Assembly (NCBI GenBank): GCA_023846275.1
Contig: JAIUJO010000159.1
Coordinates: 399,501 to 463,500 of the forward strand
Length of the DNA stretch: 64,000 nt
Reading direction: 5' to 3'
DNA from: Vanilla planifolia
Taxonomy: Eukaryota; Streptophyta; Magnoliopsida; Asparagales; Orchidaceae
Below are positions 52,832 to 64,000 of this stretch, piece after piece. Within the stretch, counting starts at the first letter, position 1, and each line of letters begins with the position of its first letter. A program made the position numbers and the translations under genes. The notes below the pieces were generated by a model. The model made no database searches. It had not been told where the DNA came from and saw nothing but the letters and a program-made list of their open reading frames with translations.

Positions 52832-53629
52832 CAATAAATTTTCTCATTTCTTCAAATATTTTCTTACAAATATATCATATTACTAGCTAACTCTAAATCT
52901 CTTTGGTGTCACATTTACATCATTTTGATGAGTTTTGTTGCATTACTTTAATTTATCACATTTTTACTTTAATATATATTTTTTTAATATTAAAATAATA
53001 ATTCATTTATTATTAATACCCACATTGTTAGGAAATTTGAAATTCTTTAAAATATGGTCTAATCGAGATAAAAGATGTTTGACTCAAATTAGTGAGCTCT
53101 ATTCAGCTAAGTATTCAATTTTAGTTTTTTAAATATTTCATTTTCAAAACTTTTGGTGCATTTTATAATCATTTCTATATGTTTCTGATTTGAATATCGA
53201 TGATGTCATAAATAAACTTGATAGTATCATGGCATTTAGCTTTCCCATACATCTTATGTCATTTTTTATAAATGTTTTCATTCTTTAAGCTATATTAAAG
53301 TGAAAAATATTATTACTATCACGCGACGATTACATCGCTTTGATTGGAGTTATTAATTGAATAAATTTACCTCTTTTTAATCTTATTATTTATTTATCTA
53401 ATTTAAAAAGAGTAAATCTTTTACTATGTATGGTTATTTAATTTCATAATTCACAATAATTCAAATGTTATCCTATTTAGATGAAATCGACATTATCGAT
53501 TTGATTAGATGAAGTCCAATAATGAAATATTCAATTTTATACTTTAAAATTATTCATTTTCATTTTTGAATAAATTTTGATATATTTTTATTTTTGCTTG
53601 ATTTTGTAATTGATCATGTCGTACTCAAA

Positions 53630-53692
53630 CTTCTTAAAGTCTTATAAGTTTTTTTTTTTTTTTTTCTTCTTCTTCTTAAAGTCTTATAAGTT
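53630..53692. repeat. 21-bp direct repeat flanking a T/CTT tract
   Basis: The 21 bases at 53630-53650 (CTTCTTAAAGTCTTATAAG plus TT) are repeated exactly at 53672-53692. Between them lie 21 bases: a pure T run then TTCTTCTT. The word CTTAAAGTCTTATAAG belongs to the satellite (CTCCTTAGTATCTTGGAA block), so the copy was duplicated together with the T run. Either slippage, or a target duplication around a tiny poly-T/poly-A insertion, would look like this. Confidence 0.85.
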
Positions 53693-55145
53693 AGTATTAT
53701 TAAAAGTTTATCTAATTTTAGCATATTTTTTATTTTTATTTAGTTGTATTACCATGAAAGTTTATTTCTCCTCTGGCATGAATTTTGGATCTCTTTGATT
53801 TTGTTTTATTTAATAGCATTAATTTACCTAATTTTTTTATAATATTAATTTATTTAATATTAAAAGAACCCTTTATAATTTTTCTATCTTTACCTAACTT
53901 GGTAATTTTGAATATTCCAGTTGTGGCATAATGTGTTTGAAAAAAGTGTCAATGCTCCTTTTTTTATGAGCATTACCAAATAAATATTCATTATTATATG
54001 AATAAATATTTTTATTTCTTTGATGCTATTGGTTTATAAGATATTTAGATGTATACTTGGTTTGATAATTAAGGATATTACACCTAATATTTGTAGTATC
54101 TTGTAATGAAACATTGTAAAAAATTTGTCTCATTTCATCATAATTTTTTTTGGCTTTGTTATTTTACTTATTCACTCAAAATTTCCCTTATTATAAATTT
54201 AACATCACTTTAATAAATTTCTTTTAAATTTTAAATACACCATTTATTATTATTTAAAATTATAATTCTTTGTATTTTATACAAGACCTAATCAAGATGA
54301 GACACGTTCCATTAGACTAGTGTCTTTGTGCTCTATGTAATTAAATTTTTATTTTGGTATTTTCAAATCTTTTATTTTCTATAGTTTTAAAATTCATTTG
54401 CAAAGTATTATGCTTCATACCTTTTTTTGACATTCAATTATGTTACACTCGACTGTCCTTGTCAATTGGAATACAACTCTTCTATATAATTTATGTGATT
54501 TTTTTATAATTATCACTTTCATTTGGTTATATTATTATTAAACTTTAATTCTACACACTTGTGACCCACACATCACTATGGTTTTGCTATATTACATTAT
54601 TTTAACACATATTATTTCAAATTTAAAATAAAATTGACTTAATATTAAACAAAAATTTAATATTATTTATGGTTACATAATTTTGGAATTTACTATACTT
54701 CAAAATAAATTGTGATGTTGAGAAAGCAATACGTCATTAAACCTGTCATTTTGACCTCTATCAAATTTATCGGTTTGTTTTTTATTTTCAAATGTTTTAT
54801 TTTCTGTTTTTATGACATGCTTTATGGGATATTTCGACATCTACCATATTTTACTGCTCAAGGTTGTTATATTCAACATCTCTAGTATCTTGGAATGTAT
54901 TTTTTTCACAAAATTACTATATTACTCTAAACTAACATTTCTTTGAGCTTTACATCAATTTCATTTTTTAACATTATATTATTTCAATTTATCTTAATAT
55001 TAGTATTAATATATATTTGTAAATTATTAAAATAGTTTTTTTGACTATGTTACCTCATTTACCTTGGAAATTCCAAATTTTACAAATGATGTTTGATTGA
55101 GACAAAGAAAAAGTGGCTGCACTTTTCTCAACAAGCTTTATCCAA

Positions 55146-55172
55146 ATATATATACATATATATGTATATATA
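55146..55172. repeat. Short AT-rich tract
   Basis: ATATATATACATATATATG followed by TATATATAA. Unlike the other AT microsatellites it lies at the CTCTATCTAATTAAATATTC phase of the reversed monomer rather than the AATATATATT phase. Confidence 0.7.
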
Positions 55173-58100
55173 AAATAGATTTAATATTATATTTGTAAGT
55201 TATATGAGATTTTTAATTTCATATTTTGTTTAATGATTGAGAATGTTACACTAGATCTACTATGTGTTGCTCTCATACAATTGATCTCTTTTCTTTAATT
55301 ATCTTTATTTTAATTTTAGATATATAATTATGAAACTAAATCTTCTCTCTTATGATATTCAAATTAATTTGATTTTTTTACATATTATTTTATAATTTTG
55401 CTAATTTTATCATTAATATATATTTATTTAATATCAAAATAATAATTCAATATCAATTTTAAATATTTACTTAGTAATATCCATTAATTCCTTTTAAGGA
55501 ATGATTAGATGAAACAAGCATCATTGTATTTTCATTCTTTTGTTTTTTGGGTTGTCCACATCCATTTTGAAATTTTTTGATTTATACTTTATAATAGATG
55601 TATTTTGTAACTTTGAATACAACTTTCCTATATAATTTACAACATTTCTTCAGACATGACTTGGTTGTCATTAAAATATAATGAAACTGAAATTATCCTC
55701 TTATTTGACCCATACATTATTTTCTTATATTATATTACATATATTTATCTTATTTCAAATTCTATATATACTTGTTTAATAATGCCATGATAATTTAAGA
55801 ATACTTCTGCTCATTTAACTTGGTAATTTGTAGTTATCCCAACTGAGTTTCAATCAAGATGAACAATTGTCCTAAAACACATCTAAATAAGCTTTATCCT
55901 ATTAAATATTTGTTTGTATATTTTAAAAATATTTATTTTTCTAGAGTGTTGGCATACTTTATGAAATCTTTTTATGCATTTATGATATGATGAAGCACAT
56001 TACACTCACTCTGCCTAATACCATGGAAAGGAACTTTACCATATAATTTCTCTTTTCTTTAAGTGCTCACTTCGGTATACTTATATCTCTGTAGAGCTCT
56101 AAATTGTTTCTCATGGTATCTTTATATCACCTTGACCTAGTTTTGTTACAATTTTTCAACTAACTACATTTTAGCTTTAACATATATTTATTTAATAGTA
56201 AAATTATGTTTTTTTAAGTATTTTTACACATTTACATTGATAAATTTTGCTAGTTCCTAATGAGGTTTGTTCAATCAAAATAAACATCATTAGACTCATC
56301 TACAAAAGCTCCATTTAAATAAAAGATTCTTTTTAATATTTTTTAAATATTTTCTTTCTTAAGATTATTTTAAGCTTTATCGAATATGTTAACTTGTACT
56401 CATTTAATGATCAAAGATGTCATAGACAATATCTTTAGAGTCATGGAAACGACGTATGCCACATAATTTATGTCATTTCTTGAAATATTTTATTTAAATT
56501 TTGATGTACTAATATGAAACTCTAATCCTCTTATGTTACTTTTAGGTTTCTTTGAAATTGTTATTTACATTACTTTATTTTATCTTCCAGATATTTTTAC
56601 TTTTTATTAATATAATAATTATTTATTATTTATTCATATTTACTTTAGTGATTTGTAGTTCTTGTAAATATGGTTTAATGGAAATAAAACAAGCATCATT
56701 GGAATTGTCTAAATGACCTCCATCAAATATATAATAAATTTATGTTTTTAAATATTTTATTATTTTGGAGTCATTTTGTTTCATAGTTTATTTCAAATGA
56801 AGGTGTTACAATTGACCTCTTAAATCACTTGGATTGCAACTTTTGTGGGCAATTTATCTCACCTATTGAAAGCTTTGTTTTTTTCTTGTTACATACCAAT
56901 GTAACCCTAAATCTCCTCTCATATTATGTGTACACTGCTTTGGTTTGGTTATGGAATAATTCTTTAATTAATGTTGTTTTAGATTTAAACTATATTTGTT
57001 TGATAAAAAATAATAATTACTCATTATTTAAGCTTATCTAAACTTTAATTTGTTGCATTTGTAAATGACGTCCAATCAAGACAAAACAAACAATGTTTGG
57101 GTCTCATAATGAGCCGTATCTAATAAAATAGTTTTTTTATATTTTTAAAACATTCTTTTTTTTAGAGTTTTGGCAAGCATTATGAGATATTTCAAAAGAA
57201 ACATTAATTCATTGTCGAGGATGTCATAGTTGTCTCTTTAAAATCTTTGAGTGGAACATTACCATATAATTTTTATCTTTTACTCAAATATTTAACAATT
57301 TTTCAACTTACATTATTTTAATCTTAGTATTTTCACTTAACTTTAAAATAATATTATTTTACTATTTATAATTGTTTGCCGTTGTAATTAATTATAATTC
57401 CTAGTGGGGATTAATTTGACAAAAAATATATCTTTGGACTAATTTGAATAATTTTTATCCAATTTAATATTTCTTTTTTCTTTTTTTAAAATTTTATTTT
57501 CAAAAATTTTTGCATGCTTTACAAAATATGTCAACTTGTACTTTTTTTAAAGATCTAGGATCTTATTGTCAATCTCTTTAGCATCTTTAATATATGTTTT
57601 ATAGACAATTTTTCTTATTTCTTCAAATATTTGACTTAAACTTTGTTATGTTCCAATTAAATTCTAACTCTCTTATTTTGTGGCTATACATGACATTGAT
57701 TTGGTTATATTATAGTACTTTAATTTATCTTATTTTATCTTTGATATATTATTAAGTTATATAAAAATAATATTTTTTTATTATTAATTCTTCTTTCTTT
57801 TAAAACTTTGTGGTAATTACGACTGAGGTTTGTTGGAAAGAAAAGAAATACCTTCGAATTCATCTAATTAAATTCTATTTAATAATTTTTAAATTTTATA
57901 TTTTAAAATATTTTTTTATTTTTTTGCATATTTATGAATTATTTTAATTTATACCTAATTTGATTATTACAATGTTACACTTTATCTCCTAGGAATCTTG
58001 AAATACAACTTTCTTCCATAATTTATCTCACATCTTCACAGCTTCATCTGATTTTTATATATAACTTTGTAACTCTAAATCTACACTCTTGTGTTGTTCA

Positions 58101-61100
58101 CATGAGTTTAATTTTATCAATTTTGGCAATTAATAATAATTACAAATGAGTTTTGATATTTGATAAACAAACATCACTTATTTATATTTTTAACTAATTC
58201 TAAAACTCTTATCATGTGACCATTACATGTCTTCCAATTTATTATGTTAAATTACCACAATTTATGTCTTCTCAGCATTAACATATGTTTACTTAAAATT
58301 AAAATAATAATTTTTTTCTATTATTACTTATTTATTTTTGTGATTTGTAGTACTTATTAACAAGATCCAATGAAGTTCGAATAAATGTTATTAAACTTCT
58401 CTCGACAAGCTCTAATTAATTAAATATTTATTTTATATTTTTTAATTTTTTATTTAGCATTAGGATATGTGTTATGCAACATTTAGATTCATACTAGTCT
58501 TGATATTCTTTGAGTGATGCTCAACCTTATTAGTCTTTTTGATAGTAATATTACCACATAATTTCCCTATTTCTTAATATTTTCACTTTGGTTTGTTAGT
58601 TTTCCAAAGTTACCTTATCTATCTTATTATGTGATCTCATCATTTTTATTTTGGTTATATTGCATTACTTCAATTTTGCTTATTTTAGTTTTACTATCCA
58701 TTTCCTCTGTAATAAAATAATATTTTTTTATTTATGATTCATATTTTTGTAATTCAGAGTAATTAAAAATAACATCTAATTGACACAAAACAAACATTAT
58801 CGTAATCTTAGCTCTATCGAGCATGTTGCACTTGATTATTTTAGTATCTTTTAATGTAGCTTTCTAGTAAAATTTAACTAATTTCTTTAAATCATTTTCT
58901 TCTATTTTTTTAAATTATTAAATAATTCTAAATTTCCCCTCATTGATTTTGAATTGGCTTTGATGTAGTTATATTATATTGCCTATATTTATGTAATTTT
59001 AGCTTTATTATATATTTACTTTTTATTAAATAATAAATAATAATAATTTAGTTTTACTTATTTTTTATCTTCTAAAATTAAAAATCAAGGTCTAATCAAG
59101 GCATAAGAAATATCAGTGGTCTCATCTCAACCAATTATTCAAATATTGTTTAAATTTTTAATAATTCAAAAACTATTTCCTAGGGCTTTTGCATTTTTAT
59201 GTTTCATTTTGATTTATCTCTTGTTTGATAATTGAGGATGTTAGACTCTATATCCTTGCTAACTTCAAATGAAACTTTCTCATTTTCTAAAAAGATTTAT
59301 TATCATTTTCATAAATTAAGATGTAACTTTAAATTCCTCTCTTGTGACCTTTATATCCCTTTTATTTCGATATATTAGATTACTTGAAGTTGTTTCATAT
59401 AAACATTCTAAAATATCTACTTAATATTAGAATATTAATTTATGATTACTAGTGTTTATCTACATTGAAAATTAATAGAAAATATATAAAATGTCTAATC
59501 TTGATGAAACCAATGTCATTGGACTCATCTCTATGAGATCTATATGGTTAAATAATTATTTTTGTAATTTTCCTTCTGGTATGATTATATTTCTAATTAG
59601 TTCTAAATGTCTTATCATGTGATCATTAATGCCTCTCATTTGGCCATATTACTTTGCTTTCATTTTTCTCATTTTTTTCACATATGTTTTCTTAAAATTA
59701 AAAATAACAATTTATTTTTGTTATTACTTTATTTTTTTTTGTAATTACTAGTACTTCTTGATAAGCTCAAATCGAGATTGAATAAAAGTTGTTGGGCTCT
59801 ACTTGAAACTTTTATCAAACTAAGCATTAATTATGTATTTTTGAATTTTTTTTGTAGCATTTTGGTATGTTCTATGAAAAAAATTTATACCTCATTTGAT
59901 GATCTAAGAGTAATAATTGATCTTGTTGGTTTTTTTGTAGGATTACAACATAATTTATAGTTTTTCTTAAAAGTTAGTGCTTTGATTTAGTTATTTGACT
60001 TTAGTACTTCAATCACCTTTTATGTGACCTTTACATCGCTTTGATTTGGGTATATTGCATTAATTCTATTCATCTAATTTTAATTTTTTATGCATTTACT
60101 TATTAATAAAATAATATTTATTTTATTATTTTTGCTCATTTATTTTGATAACTGAGGGTAATCCCAAAATAGTCAAATTGACATGATACAAATGTTGTTG
60201 CACTTGATTCATCTTGCTTTATCCTATTAAATACTCTTTTTATCTTTTCATTTAATATTTAATATTCGGCAATTTTACTTACTTTATGACACATTTAAAT
60301 TTAGCTGTAATTTGATTATCGATGAGGTTACCCTTGTTCATGTTGGAATCAATGAATGTATCTTTATAGTATGATTTATCTCATTTCTTCAAATGTTTTT
60401 TTACCTTTAAATATGATATAATAATTAATATTATTTTACTTTTATTAGTGGATGTTATATTGTCCAGATTTTGTTATATAAAATTGTTTCAATTTGTTGA
60501 ATTTCAACATTACTATATATTTACTTCAAATTAAAATAGTAATTCACCTTTGTTTTTTATTTACTTTGGAATTCATAATAGCATAAAAAATGTCTAGTTG
60601 AAGCAAAACAAATTTTATTAGACTCATGAAGATGGGCTATACCAACTCAAGTATTCATTTTTGTTATGATTTTAACACTTTTTAAGTGTCATTTTCGTTT
60701 GTTTCTTTTTTGATAATTAAGAATGTTAGATTCTATATCATTAGTGCCTTAGAAAGTAACTTTCTCATATAATTTGTCATATTTCATTAAATTTTTCAAT
60801 ATAAATTTGCTATATTACTACGAAATTTTCAATTTCTCATACATGACCCTTATCTCTTTGATTTGCATATATTATATTCTTTTAGATTTCTAATAGATTT
60901 ACTTTATTCTAAAATGATAATTGAATATTTTTAGTTATATTAGAAATTCGTAGTAATTTGAAATAAGGTACGATCCAAATGAAACAAACATCATTGATCT
61001 AGTGTTTATGAGATATATAGAGTTCAATAATATTATTAAATTTTTCATTTTGATTTGATTATACATCTAAATAATTACAAATTTCTTATCGTGTGAGTAT

Positions 61101-64000
61101 TATGTGCCCTACACTTGGTTAAAGGTAATTTGCAGTAATTCTTAGTGAGGTTCAATCAAGATGGAATAAATGTTGTTATACTCATGTCGACATAATGTAT
61201 TCAATGAAATATTCAATTTCGATTTTGCAAAATTTTTTTAGGGTTTTTGCTTATTTTATTAAATATTTTGATTCATTCCTAACTTAATGATCTTTGACTG
61301 ACATCAATCTCATTCGTACTTTAAACGGAACATTACATCATAATTGATATCATTTGTTAACATTTATCACTCTGATTTAGCTAGTCTTTTATGGTACTCT
61401 AAATGTCATTTCATGTCACCATTACATCTTTTCATTTAGTTATATTACATTACTTTTATTTCTCTCATTTTCATTTTATTATGTTTTTTCTTTATAATAA
61501 AAAAAATATTTTTATTATTTATTCTAATTTACTCTAGTATTCTTAGTAATTCTAAATGAGGCTTAATTAACATGAAAGAAATATCATTAGAAATGCATTA
61601 ATGGGCTCTACCTCACAAAATTTTTATTTTTTATATATCTAAATATTTTACTTTCCTTTTGTTCTGGTAGGCTTTCTTAGCATTTCAATTCAAACCTTCT
61701 TTGATAATAGAGGATATTATATTGTTTATCATTAGTGTCATTGAATGCATCTTTCCTAAATACTTTATCTCATTTTTTCAATTATTTTTCTTATATACAC
61801 TATGTAATTATAATTTTCCTCTCACATGTCATTTACATGTCATCTAACTAATTAGTTACAAATGTTCAATTTTTCATATTTGAGCACTTTTATGTATCTA
61901 TGTCATAAAATAATAATGTTCTATTTATTATTCTTTATTTTTTCAAAAAACTTAATAGTTATTTTACACAATGTTTGATGATGATGAAACACATGTAGTT
62001 TGAGTCATCTAGAATAGCTCAATGAAATTAAATATCAATTATTACTTTTTAAGGGTTTTGGCTTGCTTTACAAGACATTTGAATTCATACTTCATTTGGA
62101 GATTACAGATATTGCCAATGCTCTCCTAATATTTTGAATTATAGATTCATAGGTTAGTTTATTTTATTTCTTCAATTCTTTTATTTCATTAAATTACTAC
62201 AAAAAAAAAATTCTCCTTTCCTTTATTGCATCACTTTGATGTGGTTATATTATACTACTTTAAAGTTTTTCTTTTTGAGCTTAAATTTATATTTACTTAA
62301 TGTTAAATAATAATTTATTTTTAATTTATTTTTTATTTTGTAATTTGTGAAAATGGCAAAAAAGGACTAATGGGCTGAAATAGATGTCATTGAACATGTC
62401 TTAACTAGCTCTCTCCAATTTAAATGTTTTTTATATTCTGTTATGTTTATAACATGTTTTTCAAGAAATTTATTTTTATAATAAATTTTACAAAAAAATA
62501 TGTTGCACTTGCATTCCTTAGTATCTTTAAATATAGTTTTCATGTTCAATTTATCCCACTTCTTCAAATCTTTTATTTTGATTTAGTTATTTTACAATGT
62601 AAGTCAAAATATCTTATAATGTAAACTTTACATGTGTTTTTTCTCATATGATATTGCTTCAATTTATCTTTTTTCAACATTATCATATATTTCTTAACAT
62701 TAAAATAATAATTTATTGTTATTTATGTTTATTTAACTTTCTTATTCATCATAAATTTAAAAGTGGTAAAATTTTGTCAAACTTTTCTAAATGACCTTTA
62801 TCTAATTAAATGTTTATTTTTATCATTTAAATAGTTTATTTTTTAAGATTTCTAAAAATAATGCAAAACTTTTTTATTTGTACCTAATTTGATAATGAAG
62901 GAAAATTGCATTTGATCTCCATAGCATTTTGGATTGTAGCTTTTTTGTAAAGTTTATCTTATCTCTTGAAATTGTTAAGGTTTAATTTGGTAAGTTTTAT
63001 GCAACACCAATTCTATTATAATACAAATCTTTACTTTGTCTCATTTGGACTTCAATATATATTTAATAGATAATAAAAATAATTTTTTATTATTTATTGT
63101 TCGTTATTTTTGTTGTTTAGATAAATTTCAAATAATGTTAGATTAAAATAAAATAATTCTTTTTAGATTGATCTTAATCATCTCTATTAAATGAAATAAT
63201 TTATTTTAAACTTTTAAATAATTTATTTTCTTTCATTTCCCCAAAGTTAATGGAATATTTTTATTTGTGGTTGATATGATAGTTGATGATGTTGTAGATA
63301 ACTTCATTATGATCTTGGTGTGTAGCTTTCCTATACAATTTACCTTATTTTCTTCATTTTTTATTTTTTATTTTGTTCTGTCATATGAATTAAGTTTACT
63401 TAATTTTATCTTTATAATATATTAATTTAATAACAAAAATATTATTATTATTTATGGTTATTTACTAGGGTAAGTTACCATATTTACAATTCAGTTTTAT
63501 TTAAGATGAACCAAATGTTGATGGACTCATCGCCAAGAGCATTATCAATTAAATATTCATTTGCATATTTACAAATAATTATTTTGCAAGATTTTTGCAC
63601 ATTTTATAAGACAATGTATCTTTTGTATCATAGAATATTATTCTCAATCTCTTTAGTATTATGGACTGCATCTTTCTCTTACAATTTATTCGACTTCTCT
63701 AATTTTTTTCCTTCATTTACTTATATTACAATGCGACTCTAATTGTCACGTCATGTGTACTTTACAAAACTTTAATTTTGTTGTATTATCCTACTTCAGC
63801 TTATCAAATGTATGCTTTAATGTATATTCACTTATTGTTCATATAATATTTTATTGTAATTTATTCTTATTTAAACTTTTAACTTACAATAATTTCAAAC
63901 AAGCTTGAGCCAAGAGGAAACATACATTGCTCGACTTGTTTTGCTGAGATCTATCCAATTAAATATTGATTTTTATTTCATTTAAAATTTTTTCTCTCAT

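Larger units (their letters stand above)
47991..64000 (-). repeat. Satellite array, - orientation, block 7
   Basis: About 16 kb and roughly 40 reversed monomers continuing to the right edge of the window. Reverse-complement landmarks are regular: TCATCTCAATTAGTTTTCAA, GATCGAGGATGTTACACTC (50956), CTCCTTAGCATCTTAGAATG, CTTTACATCGCTTTGATTTG (60029) and ATTGCTTCAATTTATC. Spacing and divergence resemble the left half, with the usual shortened copies. Chance frames of 60-91 codons lie on the + strand here, mirroring those on the - strand in the left half. I see no gene, RNA gene or intact mobile element. Confidence 0.9.

Noticed and set aside
2183-63742. Many 60-105 codon frames rich in Phe, Ile, Leu and Tyr, several sharing a look such as LSHFFKSFTFILLYY
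   Set aside because: They lie in the same register of the satellite monomer, on the minus strand in the left half and the plus strand in the right half. They start and stop at random, and their similarity is that of the repeat. AT-rich DNA gives such hydrophobic frames by chance.

Overview
The window looks like nuclear, non-genic DNA from a land plant with a large, repeat-rich genome. The evidence for a plant is a short 5S rRNA-derived stretch near 32.0 kb whose internal-control (box C) and 3'-end bases follow the plant rather than the animal 5S pattern. Everything else is extremely AT-rich DNA with no intact gene that I can support. I cannot name the species.

About 55 kb of the 64 kb is one very old satellite. 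Read by eye, its monomer is about 410-425 bp, and adjacent copies are often shortened to 270-370 bp by internal deletions. Copies are strongly diverged but keep the same order of landmarks: an A-rich GATACTAAGGAGATCGAG block, GTAACATCCTCGATCATC, CAAAATGTCTCATAAAGC, a GAGCTCATCGAGATGAG dyad, CATTTGGAATTACTATGAAT, an (AAT)n-like stretch ending in AATATATATTAAAGC, two copies of ATAACCAAATCAAAG about 60 bp apart, then GGTCACATGAGAGGAGATTT and AAATGAGATAAATTATATG. I estimate 130-150 monomers.

Layout. 1-36.66 kb: monomers in one orientation (called +), broken by an unclassified insert at about 7.56-9.36 kb and a second insert at about 30.85-32.04 kb that ends in the 5S-derived fragment. 36.66-38.26 kb: a 1.6 kb CA/ATGC-rich, almost G-free simple-sequence block. 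38.26-40.44 kb: a spacer unlike the satellite. 40.44-64 kb: the same satellite in the opposite orientation, with one monomer near 41.19-41.59 kb still in + orientation, and two inserts at about 44.86-45.59 kb and 47.46-47.99 kb. The two halves face each other across the CA block and spacer, so base skew (A over T on the left, T over A on the right) flips in the middle.

There are no operons or gene neighbourhoods. The most gene-like piece is an 80-codon minus-strand open frame without a start in the 44.9-45.6 kb insert, probably a decayed coding fragment of unknown family. The most notable observations are the satellite and its inversion, the microsatellites that repeatedly arise at the same monomer phase, a perfect 70-bp palindrome, CG-to-TG/CA decay at fixed monomer positions, the 5S-derived fragment and the CA block. 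All boundaries were read by eye and are good to about 10-60 bp unless stated.
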